Part shown: positions 8,274 to 15,312 of the stretch, piece by piece
Numbering within the stretch: position 1 is the first letter of the stretch
Layout: each line of letters starts with the position of its first letter
Source of the DNA: an uncultured Oscillospiraceae bacterium
Lineage (GTDB): Bacteria > Bacillota > Clostridia > Oscillospirales > Oscillospiraceae
Direction of reading: 5' to 3'
Assembly: GCA_949878425.1 (NCBI GenBank)
Contig: CATLAL010000018.1
Location: 1-47,306, forward strand
Length of the DNA stretch: 47,306 nt
Notes under the pieces: generated by a model
The model's input: only the letters and a program-made list of their open reading frames with translations
The model's database searches: none
Told to the model about the DNA's origin: nothing
Made by a program: the position numbers and the translations under genes

Positions 8274-9467
8274 ATGAGTAAGCTAGAGCGTCTGGTCCAG
8301 CGCCTGGAGCGGCTGAAGAGCAACAACCTGTACCAGAGCGACTTCTACTGGACCTGGGACAAGACGGGGGACGAGCTGGACGCCATCTTCACCGTGGCCG
8401 ACGCCCTGCGGGACCTGCGGGAGCGGAACCTCTCCACCCGGGTTTTTGACTCCGGCCTTGGCATCTCCATCTTCCGGGACAACTCCACCCGGACCCGCTT
8501 CTCCTTCGCCTCCGCCTGCAACCTGCTGGGCCTGGAGGTCAGCGATTTGGACGAAAAGACCAGCCAGATCGCCCACGGCGAGACCGTCCGGGAGACCGCC
8601 AACATGGTCTCCTTCATGGCCGACGTCATCGGCATCCGGGACGACATGTTCATCGAGGAGGGCCACAAGTACCAGAAGACCTTTATGGACGCCCTGGACG
8701 AGGGCTACGAGCGGGGCATTCTGGAGCAGCGGCCCACCCTGGTGAACCTCCAGTGCGACGTGGACCACCCCACCCAGGCCATGGCGGACCTGCTCCACGT
8801 CATCCACACCTTCGGCGGCGTGGAGAATCTGCGGGGCAAGAAGGTGGCCATGACCTGGGCCTACTCCCCCAGCTACGGCAAGCCCCTCAGCGTGCCCCAG
8901 GGCGTCATCGGCCTCTTCACCCGCTTCGGCATGGACGTCACCCTGGCCCACCCGGAGGGCTATGAGGTGATGGGGGATATCGAGGACCTGGCCAGGAAAA
9001 ACGCCCAAGCCTCCGGCGGCTCCTACCGGAAGGTCCACTCCATGGCCGAGGCCTTCCAGGACGCGGATATCGTCTACCCCAAGAGCTGGGCCCCCTTCAA
9101 GGCCATGGAGCGGCGCACCCAGCTCTACCGGGCCGGGGATAAGGCGGGCATCGACGCCCTGGAGCAGGAGCTCCTGGCCCAGAACGCCCAGCATAAGGAC
9201 TGGACCTGCTCCGAGGAGATGATGAAGCGCACCAGGGACGGAAAGGCCCTCTACCTGCACTGCCTGCCCGCCGACATCACCGGCGTCAGCTGTGAGGCCG
9301 GCGAGGTGGACGGCAGCGTCTTTGACCGCTATATGGAGCCCCTCTATAAGCAGGCGTCCTTTAAGCCCTATATCATCGCCGCCATGATCTTCATGAGCAA
9401 GGTCAGGGACCCCGCCGCCGCCCTCCGGGCCCTGGAGCGCCGCGGCGCGCCGCGAAAGGCCTTCTGA
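8274..9467 (+). CDS. ygeW: Knotted carbamoyltransferase YgeW
   Basis: A 397-residue member of the aspartate/ornithine carbamoyltransferase family. The carbamoyl-phosphate motifs are complete: STRTR at 71-75, HPTQ at 165-168 and HCLP at 329-332. The long N-terminus and overall pattern match the YgeW group of unassigned (ureidotransferase-like) carbamoyltransferases, not OTCase or ATCase. AAGGAG lies before the ATG. With the downstream carbamate kinase it would run catabolically: carbamoyl-substrate plus phosphate gives amine plus carbamoyl phosphate. It is the most diagnostic gene of the island. Its substrate is not fixed by the sequence. Confidence 0.92.
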   Translation: MSKLERLVQRLERLKSNNLYQSDFYWTWDKTGDELDAIFTVADALRDLRERNLSTRVFDSGLGISIFRDNSTRTRFSFASACNLLGLEVSDLDEKTSQIAHGETVRETANMVSFMADVIGIRDDMFIEEGHKYQKTFMDALDEGYERGILEQRPTLVNLQCDVDHPTQAMADLLHVIHTFGGVENLRGKKVAMTWAYSPSYGKPLSVPQGVIGLFTRFGMDVTLAHPEGYEVMGDIEDLARKNAQASGGSYRKVHSMAEAFQDADIVYPKSWAPFKAMERRTQLYRAGDKAGIDALEQELLAQNAQHKDWTCSEEMMKRTRDGKALYLHCLPADITGVSCEAGEVDGSVFDRYMEPLYKQASFKPYIIAAMIFMSKVRDPAAALRALERRGAPRKAF

Positions 9468-9490
9468 GGGGCAGCGGCAATATGGGCATA

Positions 9491-9732
9491 CATACTTTTC
9501 TTTTAAAAAGAAAAGTATCAAAAGAAAATTTTGGCGCAAAACTCCGTTTTGCTTATGGGTTTTATAGCGGACCACAGCGCCCGGCGTAGGGCCCGATGTC
9601 CTCATCGGGCCGTTTCCAGGCAGATCCAGGATGCCGGGTACAGCGTGCTTCTCGCTATAAATAAGCATAAGCAAGGCGTATGCCTTGCGGATAAAGTTCT
9701 TTTTGATACTTTTTCTTTCAAGAAAAAGTATG
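9491..9732. repeat. MITE-like element with hairpin-forming inverted termini
   Basis: About 240 bp with imperfect inverted termini of roughly 60-65 nt. Each terminus begins with its own self-complementary hairpin (9492-9518 and 9706-9731, ATACTTTTTCTT type) and ends in GCTTAT. The centre has a perfect 9-bp hairpin GGCCCGATG/CATCGGGCC (9590-9611). There is no coding capacity. It separates ygeW from the carbamate kinase gene and ends 38 nt before the kinase start. A solo half-copy lies at 30020-30058. Confidence 0.75.
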
Positions 9733-9770
9733 GATGCCTAAACTTGAGAGGATAACGAGGAAGTAGGAAC

Positions 9771-10754
9771 ATGAGCAAGCGAATTGTCATTGCGCTGGGG
9801 GGCAACGCTCTGGGCAGCACGCTGCCGGAGCAGGCGGAGGCGGTAAAGATTACAGCCAAGGCGATAGTGGACCTGATTGAGGACGGCAGCCAGGTGGTGG
9901 TAGCCCACGGCAACGGGCCCCAGGTAGGGATTATCAACAACGCCATGGCCGCCCTCCAGAGGGAGGACCCCAACCAGGGCTTTACCCCCCTCTCCGTCTG
10001 CGGCGCCATGAGCCAGGCCTACATTGGCTACGACCTGCAAAACGCTCTGCGGGAGGAGCTGCTGGACCGGGGCATCTGCAATATGCCCGTATGCACCGTC
10101 ATCACCCAGGTGGAGGTAGACCCGGACGATCCCGCTTTTGAGAATCCCTCCAAGCCCATCGGCCGGTTTATGAGCGAGGAGGAGGCCATGGACTACGCGG
10201 CGAAAACCGGCTATCTGGTCCGGGAGGACGCGGGCCGGGGCTGGCGGCGGTACGTGGCCTCCCCCAAGCCAAAGCACATCATCGAGGCCGGGGCCATCCG
10301 CCACTTGACGGAGGACGGCCATCTGGTGATCTGCTGCGGCGGAGGCGGCATCCCCGTCCAGCGCACGGTCCGCAACCACCTCAAGGGCGCGGCGGCGGTG
10401 ATTGATAAGGACTTTGCCTCCGAGCTGCTGGCGGAGCAGCTGGACGCGGATATGCTCATCATCCTCACCGCTGTGGAGAAGGTAGCCATCAACTTCCGTC
10501 GGGAGAACGAGGCGTGGCTCAGCAGCCTCACACCCCAGGAGGCCCGCCGCCACATGGCGGACGGCCAGTTCGCTCCCGGCTCCATGCTGCCCAAGGTGGA
10601 GGCGGCGGTGAAGTTCGCCGAGTCCAAGCCCGGCCGGGAGGCCCTCATCACCCTCCTGGAGAAGGCCCGAGACGGCATCGCCGGAAAAACCGGCACCGTA
10701 GTGCGTCAGAGCGTTGGGGCAACGAACCGGAGAGCCGTGGCCGCAGAGGCCTGA
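9771..10754 (+). CDS. arcC: Carbamate kinase
   Basis: A 327-residue amino-acid-kinase-fold enzyme that makes ATP from carbamoyl phosphate and ADP. It starts RIVIALGGNAL and has VVAHGNGPQVG, the CCGGGGIPV loop and DKDFASELLA, all typical of ArcC/YqeA. Length is near the family norm. The start is an ATG 38 nt after the MITE-like repeat, with a purine-rich GAGGA/AGG region upstream. The genetic link to ygeW suggests it receives the carbamoyl phosphate and yields one ATP per substrate. No arginine deiminase (arcA) is nearby, so the arginine pathway is not implied. Confidence 0.93.
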   Translation: MSKRIVIALGGNALGSTLPEQAEAVKITAKAIVDLIEDGSQVVVAHGNGPQVGIINNAMAALQREDPNQGFTPLSVCGAMSQAYIGYDLQNALREELLDRGICNMPVCTVITQVEVDPDDPAFENPSKPIGRFMSEEEAMDYAAKTGYLVREDAGRGWRRYVASPKPKHIIEAGAIRHLTEDGHLVICCGGGGIPVQRTVRNHLKGAAAVIDKDFASELLAEQLDADMLIILTAVEKVAINFRRENEAWLSSLTPQEARRHMADGQFAPGSMLPKVEAAVKFAESKPGREALITLLEKARDGIAGKTGTVVRQSVGATNRRAVAAEA

Positions 10755-10811
10755 GCCCTCCGGAAGAGCGCGCGGCTCCCCCCAGAAGCCTCTGTTTACC
10801 CGCAATAACGG

Positions 10812-10855
10812 AAAACGCCTCCGTCCACTTTGTCGAAGCTGGGCGGAGGCGTTTT
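10812..10855 (+). terminator. Terminator after carbamate kinase
   Basis: Perfect 12-bp stem AAAACGCCTCCG/CGGAGGCGTTTT (10812-10823, 10844-10855) with a 20-nt loop, ending in T residues, 57 nt past the stop codon. It closes the ygeY-HAD-ygeW-arcC unit. Confidence 0.8.
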
Positions 10856-10924
10856 GTGGGCAGAAGCAGGAACGTAGAGGAGCAACGATCAGAAACGCCA
10901 CCTTTCCAGGGCCGGGGACATTAG

Positions 10925-11005
10925 GCGCTGTTTGAAAAATGGGTATATTGTCGGTTTTTAAACAGACTCTACAGCAGCTGCCGTTATTTTTGATGCTTGC
11001 TATAG
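10925..11005. repeat. Dispersed intergenic repeat, copy A
   Basis: Shares GCTGTTTG, a TTGTCGGTTTT-AAACAGACT block and GCTGCCGTTATTTTTG with 32220-32314. Copy A lacks the large central palindrome. No gene is seen in 10856-11205 apart from this repeat. Confidence 0.6.
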
Positions 11006-11205
11006 GTCCCATTGGCGGCAGCGCGTTGGGTGAATGGATTGTTGATATATCAAACATTTGGGAGTGATTGCTATGGGAAGAAAAGCGAAAAATATCTTTC
11101 ATCAGCATCCGCCCGCTTATGCGTTGCGGCCTGGTCCATTCAGGCCATATCAGGCGTGCGAAGGCAAGACATCCTAAAAGGATTGATGAACGGAAAAGAG
11201 AACCT

Positions 11206-11416
11206 ATGAGCAATGACACCAGCAAGACCAGCCGCACCGCCGCCCCTCTGGACGCGAAGCCCGACCTTGTGAAACGGATAGGGAATACCACCTTTGACAT
11301 ACATAATCTATTTCAGCGAAACAAGCCGGGAGACCTTTACGGACAAGGTAGTGCGGTTTATCGAGAATGACAAGGACAGTGTAACCGATAAAAAAAGATA
11401 CATTTTTTCTTATTGA
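11206..11416 (+). pseudogene. Frameshifted TnpW-like transposon protein
   Basis: Starts MSNDTSKTSRTAA and runs through RIGNTTF. It then must shift frame near 11300-11309 to continue as YFSETSRETFTDKVVRFIEND and stop at 11414-11416. That is the composition of the small TnpW-type proteins of Tn4451-like elements. Without the shift the frame ends early with unrelated residues. A 1-nt indel is the simplest explanation. It is part of the remnant cluster 11206-11800. Confidence 0.6.
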
Positions 11417-11419
11417 CTA

Positions 11420-11665
11420 ATGCCGAGAGGGAGCCTCTTGATCGAGGTGGGACAGCTCTTAAAACGGGGCGGATATAAAATAAAAGTGCTGAATACCATC
11501 AATTTTTCCAAATCCATGCGGTATAACCCGTTCGCCTACCTGCACAGCGAAAAGGACCTCTTAAAGCTGGTAAACACCATCATCGCCAACACCAAGGGCG
11601 ACGGGGAAAAATCCATCGAGGATTTTTGGGTGATATATGCTCTAAGTGACTTGTTAATCAACTGA
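11420..11665 (+). pseudogene. VirD4/TraG coupling-protein fragment
   Basis: About 70 residues resemble an internal part of type IV coupling proteins of clostridial integrative elements: LIEVGQLLKRGGYKIKVLN, FSKSMRYNPFAYL, and KLVNTIIANTKGDGEKS-EDFW. Both ends are missing: no Walker A segment precedes it and the Walker B half is absent. The frame is lost after FWV. It is a leftover of a conjugation gene and not functional. Confidence 0.7.
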
Positions 11666-11724
11666 TTTTTCAGTGATTGGTGAGGGCAACTTAGAGCATA
11701 TTTCATTTTGAGGAGGTCTGTGCT

Positions 11725-11799
11725 ATGGCAAAAACCAAGATTGCGCTGCTGTACGAGAGGTTGAGCCGTGATGATGATATGACAAATAGGAGCTGTTGA
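11725..11799 (+). pseudogene. N-terminal stub of a serine recombinase
   Basis: Starts MAKTKIALLYERLSRDDDM behind AGGAGG and stops after 24 codons. The YERLSRDD segment holds the catalytic serine region of large serine recombinases. The remaining several hundred residues are gone. The gene was cut by the insertion or deletion that joins the AT-richer cassette. Confidence 0.65.
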
Positions 11800-11859
11800 C
11801 AAAGCGCCCCCAAAGCGCTCGAAATAAATATGGTATAATTAGAGCAGGGGGGCGAGGAA

Positions 11860-11976
11860 ATGCAGTTAAAGAATCACTTGAGAAATATTTCCAAAAAAAT
11901 CACCATTAAAAAGCCTTGTATCTATTGTAGCACAAGACTTTGCTATTTTGACGAACGGCTAAACTTCATCATTTGA
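11860..11976 (+). CDS. Small ORF, unknown (38 aa)
   Basis: A 38-codon frame, MQLKNHLRNISKK..., with a CIYC pair. It lies behind GCGAGG and 20 nt after a TATAAT at 11834-11839, but no convincing -35 box is present. I do not recognise it. It may be the stub of a transposase or recombination junction. The rest of 11800-12059 is AT-rich and holds the integrase promoter. Confidence 0.25.
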   Translation: MQLKNHLRNISKKITIKKPCIYCSTRLCYFDERLNFII

Positions 11977-11983
11977 TTTTTGC

Positions 11984-12012
11984 TTGACTGCCACTAATCT
12001 CCATGTTAGTAT
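11984..12012 (+). promoter_or_regulatory. Candidate promoter of the tyrosine integrase
   Basis: TTGACT (11984-11989), a 17-nt spacer and TAGTAT (12007-12012), about 48 nt before the integrase start codon. Confidence 0.5.
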
Positions 12013-12059
12013 TGAGAAAAAATCTTTGTTTGATTTTTTAACTTCAAGGGGGTATAGAC

Positions 12060-13040
12060 ATGGCAAAGCAAAGATTAAAGCCAAAACTGACACGGGAAGA
12101 AATGAACAACCAGTATCTTAATTCCATCTTTGAGGAATTTATGGCAGAAAAGAAAGCGTTAGGCAGAGAGCCAGACACACTAAAGGCGTATCAAGTGACA
12201 TTCAATGAATTTTATAAATACTTCGGAGAGCGTGCAGAGGAAACAGGCAATATTGTAGCGTCAATGTTCATTGAATGGACAAACAGCATGAAAGATAGAG
12301 GCTTGCGTCCTGCTACAATCAATCATCACTTAATGGGTATGCGTACTTTCATGTATTGGTGCATGGACGAGGAAAGACAATACATAGACCGCTTTAAGAT
12401 TAGGCTTGTTAGGGTACAAGATGAAATGCCGAAAGACTACACGTTAGAAGAAGTCAAAGCATTACTTAAAAAGCCTGATAGCAAAGAAAAGAAAATTTCC
12501 GTCTGGCGTAGCTGGGCCGTTAGTTGCTTTGTAGTTGGCACAGGGGCGAGGCTGGGAACGCTTGTAGATATTAGGATAAAAGACCTTGATTTTCAAAATG
12601 GCAAAGTCTTTTATCAGCACACAAAAAATAAAAAGTTACAGACCGCAAATATGCCGCCTAAACTTATGAGAGCATTAAGGGACTACATAGCTATATGGAG
12701 GGCTGACGCTGGGGAAGAAGATTATTTATTCTGTGACGCAAGCGGGGACAAGATAGCAAAGCAAGCCTTGACACAGGGCTTTAGACAGTATACAAAGAGC
12801 CGGGGCGTAAGTAAGACCACACTTCACGGATTGCGGCACACATTCGCCAGAGAATGGTTTTTGAATGGCGGGGACGTGGTACAGCTTTCTAAAGTGCTGG
12901 GACATTCCACCCTTGCCATGAGTGAGCATTACATGAACATTTACGCAGACACAGCCAGAGACAGGTTTATTGAGTTCAACCCGTTAGAGAACATAGCAAG
13001 GACTACAACAAAGAAAACGCTAAAGCCGAAAGGCGATTGA
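12060..13040 (+). CDS. Tyrosine recombinase / integrase
   Basis: A 326-residue phage-type integrase with an N-terminal SAM-like core-binding domain (about 20-115) and a catalytic domain with the full active site. The catalytic residues are R164 (GTGARLGTL), a lysine near 189 (HTKNKK), H256 and R259 (LHGLRH), H282 (LGHS) and Y291 (SEHYMNIY). AAGGGGG precedes the ATG. It is AT-richer than the flanking chromosome and heads a cassette with a regulator, a lipoprotein and a resolvase. It is closest in style to integrases of small integrative elements. It probably moves, or once moved, the cassette 12.0-17.0 kb. Confidence 0.92.
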   Translation: MAKQRLKPKLTREEMNNQYLNSIFEEFMAEKKALGREPDTLKAYQVTFNEFYKYFGERAEETGNIVASMFIEWTNSMKDRGLRPATINHHLMGMRTFMYWCMDEERQYIDRFKIRLVRVQDEMPKDYTLEEVKALLKKPDSKEKKISVWRSWAVSCFVVGTGARLGTLVDIRIKDLDFQNGKVFYQHTKNKKLQTANMPPKLMRALRDYIAIWRADAGEEDYLFCDASGDKIAKQALTQGFRQYTKSRGVSKTTLHGLRHTFAREWFLNGGDVVQLSKVLGHSTLAMSEHYMNIYADTARDRFIEFNPLENIARTTTKKTLKPKGD

Positions 13041-13049
13041 ATACGGTAC

Positions 13050-13085
13050 AGGGGGGCGGCAAAAAAAGCCGCTCCCCCTCTTTTT
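13050..13085 (+). terminator. Terminator after the integrase
   Basis: A GC-rich stem AGGGGGGCGGC pairs with GCCGCTCCCCCT (one bulge) across a loop of seven A, followed by TTTTT. It starts 10 nt past the integrase stop codon. Confidence 0.75.
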
Positions 13086-13379
13086 GACCACCGCCGCCGC
13101 TGGGCGGCTTCTAAGGCCCGTTAAGGGCCTTTTGCGTGTCTGGTAATCTGGGCATGGGCAAGGCCGCTAAAGGGCCTCTAAGGCCGTTCTATGGCCTTGT
13201 AGCCGCCGAGCAAGCAAAGACCGCCGCCGCCAGCGTCTAACCATCCGCCGAGCTTCAGCAGCTCCCGCTCGCTGGGGCCGACTTCGCCGCCTTCGGCGGC
13301 TCGTCGGCCTGCTCCCGCTCCACCGCCGCCGAGCAAGGCAAGTAAAGAGGGCGGCGGCTCGCTATGCTCGCCGCCGCCC
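13086..13379. repeat. Low-complexity GC-rich, hairpin-rich spacer
   Basis: About 290 bp of GCCGCC, GAGC and AAGGGCC-type words forming many small hairpins. It ends with a 10-bp stem GGGCGGCGGC/GCCGCCGCCC at 13349-13379. The stem and part of its loop (TCGCT) recur at 17004-17032. No convincing coding frame is present. Confidence 0.55.
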
Positions 13380-13390
13380 ATCGTGGCCTA

Positions 13391-13828
13391 TCAGTCTCCC
13401 GCTTGCAGTTCTGCAAGGGCTTTTGCTATCTCGTCAGCGAAAGAGGTAGTATCTTTTTTGTCGGGAAGTATTGCGGGGTAATACTTTTCACAATACATTC
13501 TTTTGATTTTCAAAGGGGCGTATTTAGGTGCTTCTGTAATCTTCCCTAACATTTCTTCGATTTGTTCAGCGGTATATAAAGGTTCGTCAAGTTCTACCAT
13601 CTTTTCGCCTTGCTTTTGCCGCTTCTTTTTCTTCTGTAATTCCTTCCGCCGCTTCTGCTTCATTTCAGCGGTAAAAGGAATTTTTTCAGCGTCTAATTGT
13701 TGAAGATAAATTAGGGCCTCCACCGCCTTTTTCCCGCCGAGGCTTTTAGCGTGTTCAATCAATGCTTTGTTGTCCAGCTCCCGGAAAGTCATATCCTGCC
13801 ATTGTTTGCGCTCTTTCTTTTCTGCCAT
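13391..13828 (-). CDS. Hypothetical protein, highly charged (145 aa)
   Basis: A 145-residue soluble protein rich in Lys and Glu. It has a basic run of Lys/Arg/Gln around residue 65-75 and a helical N-terminus (MAEKKERKQWQDM). The start with AAGGAGG upstream (spacing about 8 nt) is preferred over an ATG 20 codons earlier. It is the last gene of the leftward pair with the lipoprotein but is separated from it by a hairpin. I do not recognise the family. Similar short charged proteins occur in small integrative elements, so an accessory role in the cassette is only a guess. Confidence 0.55.
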   Translation of the reverse strand: MAEKKERKQWQDMTFRELDNKALIEHAKSLGGKKAVEALIYLQQLDAEKIPFTAEMKQKRRKELQKKKKRQKQGEKMVELDEPLYTAEQIEEMLGKITEAPKYAPLKIKRMYCEKYYPAILPDKKDTTSFADEIAKALAELQAGD

Positions 13829-13895
13829 GTTCACCGCCTCCTTGTTGTAATATGGGTATAGTGTAAAGGGTTGATATTGAATTGTCAAGAGGAAA

Positions 13896-13924
13896 GGCGG
13901 CTAGTGATGTTAATACTAGCCGCC
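13896..13924. terminator. Hairpin between lipoprotein and hypothetical gene
   Basis: Perfect 10-bp stem GGCGGCTAGT/ACTAGCCGCC (13896-13905, 13915-13924) directly after the leftward lipoprotein gene. The following T-run on the minus strand is short (TTTCC). Confidence 0.55.
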
Positions 13925-13930
13925 CTACCA

Positions 13931-14650
13931 TTATCTAATAGTTATAATAAATTTCTCTGTTTCACCTGTTGAGTTTGGTAAAGTAATACGCAACATTAAA
14001 GGTTTATCTGTATTTTCTGATACTTCTTTAGGAACTTCAATGATTCGTCCTTCTAAAACTTTATCCGATAATATCTCTAATGTTGTAGTAAATCCTTGTT
14101 CACTTTCAAATACATATCCATCATCATAGAGAACTGCTATATTCCCATAAGGGGCAAAATCAACATCTCCGTAAGCAGGGGTTATTAATTCCGGGCTAAT
14201 TTCTTCCTTTCCAATATTATGTAATGTAAAAGTTACACATAGGTAAGGGTTGTCGATAGGTTTCCATGGAAATCCACTAATTCCATAAAATTGATAACCA
14301 GGGTAAAAATAACCCGCGTTGGTTTCCCTTCTCGGCTCACCTTCTGCAACCAATTCACCAGCTCCATTGGAAACCAATTCGGGGACCCATAGGTCTTCTT
14401 CTTCAATCAAGTCAGCCGCTGTAATAACACACTCTATCGTATCTGTACCAAAGGTATCTCCAATAGCGTATTGTGTGTTTGCATTATCGTTACCCTGTTC
14501 TTCACCGCCACCGCTAGGCGTGTCTGCGCTTGTTGTGTCCCCGTCCCCGCCGCTGGGCGTGTTGGTGTCCCCTGCTCGGCTATCGCCGACACAGGCCGCC
14601 AGAGAGAGGGCCAGAGCCGCCGCAAGCATGAGCGCAAGTAGTTTTTTCAT
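13931..14650 (-). CDS. Secreted lipoprotein, unknown function
   Basis: A 239-residue protein with a type II signal peptide. It has MKK, a hydrophobic core and an LAAC lipobox with the lipidated Cys at about position 20. A disordered Gly/Ser/Thr/Asp linker (about 22-60) follows. The globular part looks beta-rich (YLCVTFTLHNIGKEE, LMLRITLPNS), like DUF4352-type telokin/Ig-like lipoproteins. It would sit on the outer face of the membrane. It is the cargo-like gene of the cassette and is divergent from the XRE regulator. The function is unknown. Confidence 0.75.
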   Translation of the reverse strand: MKKLLALMLAAALALSLAACVGDSRAGDTNTPSGGDGDTTSADTPSGGGEEQGNDNANTQYAIGDTFGTDTIECVITAADLIEEEDLWVPELVSNGAGELVAEGEPRRETNAGYFYPGYQFYGISGFPWKPIDNPYLCVTFTLHNIGKEEISPELITPAYGDVDFAPYGNIAVLYDDGYVFESEQGFTTTLEILSDKVLEGRIIEVPKEVSENTDKPLMLRITLPNSTGETEKFIITIR

Positions 14651-14800
14651 TGTGTCAACCTCCGTCTAATTTTGTTGTGTGCTGGGTGCAGATAGGAGTG
14701 TAACACAAAACAAGATTTTAGTCAACTTAGAAAAAAGATTTTACTTGCTTAATAAAAGATGGTAGTCCGTGTAAAATACCAACTAAAAGGGGGTGCTTTT

Positions 14801-15148
14801 ATGGACTATGAATTATTAGGCAAGCGGATAAGAGATGAACGCTTATTGTTGCGCTTAACGATAGAACAATTAGCCGAAAGAGTAGATAAAAGCACTAACT
14901 ATATTGGACAGATAGAACGGAATAACGGAAAGCCAAGTTTGGAAACAATAGTTGATATTGCTAATGCTTTAGGAACAACAGTAGATGAATTATTAAAGGA
15001 TAGCTTACAAAAGGAACATTGTGACAGCGTGATAAAAGAAATATCAACCTTGCTATATTCATTAGATGATAACGGGAAACACTTTATCCTTGACATGGTA
15101 AAGCGATACAGTTACTATCACCAGCCGCAGAGCGGCGACAGTCTGTAA
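14801..15148 (+). CDS. XRE-family transcriptional regulator
   Basis: A 115-residue protein with a typical Cro/cI helix-turn-helix (GKRIRDERLLLRLTIEQLAERV then KSTNYIGQIERNNGKPSLETIVDIANAL) and a short helical C-terminal tail. The ATG at 14801 was chosen over one 14 codons upstream because AAGGGGG lies before it and the HTH starts right after. It is divergent from the lipoprotein gene, sharing a roughly 150-bp AT-rich control region. It is directly upstream of the resolvase and its binding sites. A regulator of the cassette is likely. Confidence 0.9.
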   Translation: MDYELLGKRIRDERLLLRLTIEQLAERVDKSTNYIGQIERNNGKPSLETIVDIANALGTTVDELLKDSLQKEHCDSVIKEISTLLYSLDDNGKHFILDMVKRYSYYHQPQSGDSL

Positions 15149-15263
15149 AAGTATACCTTTATAGACATGTTAAAAAGCCCCAAAACAGCCCTGATTTTGC
15201 GTCTGTAAAAGTTCAAAAATAATTTATGGATGTCTGTAATTTTGGCTTGACTTTTACAGACGC
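15141..15263. promoter_or_regulatory. Repeated resolvase-type sites (candidate res) over the resolvase promoter
   Basis: GTCTGTAAAAGT occurs at 15141-15152 and 15201-15212, exactly 60 nt apart. A reverse-complement copy lies at 15250-15261. The last two form 14-bp arms (15199-15212 and 15250-15263, GCGTCTGTAAAAGT) around a 37-nt spacer. A partial copy GTCTGTAA lies at 15232-15239. The layout is that of a serine-resolvase res region and also overlaps the promoter. Confidence 0.6.
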
Positions 15264-15275
15264 TTATGTTATACT
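15247..15275 (+). promoter_or_regulatory. Promoter of the resolvase
   Basis: TTGACT (15247-15252), a 17-nt spacer and TATACT (15270-15275). The -35 box lies within the inverted copy of the repeat, so the resolvase could repress itself. Confidence 0.7.
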
Positions 15276-15312
15276 CTTATTATCACAAGAGAACAAAAGG
15301 AGAGTGTAACAC

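Noticed and set aside
6021..9467. A selenium-dependent pathway suggested by the YgeY family name
   Set aside because: No in-frame UGA with a SECIS-like hairpin and no xdhA, yqeB or yqeC genes are present. The label is only historical.
11796..11839. TTGACA with TATAAT as a promoter for the 38-codon ORF
   Set aside because: The spacer is 32 nt, far from 17. Only the -10-like word is well placed.
13086..13379. Repeated GC-rich words as a CRISPR array
   Set aside because: The repeats are short, irregular and unevenly spaced, with no constant repeat/spacer period and no cas genes.
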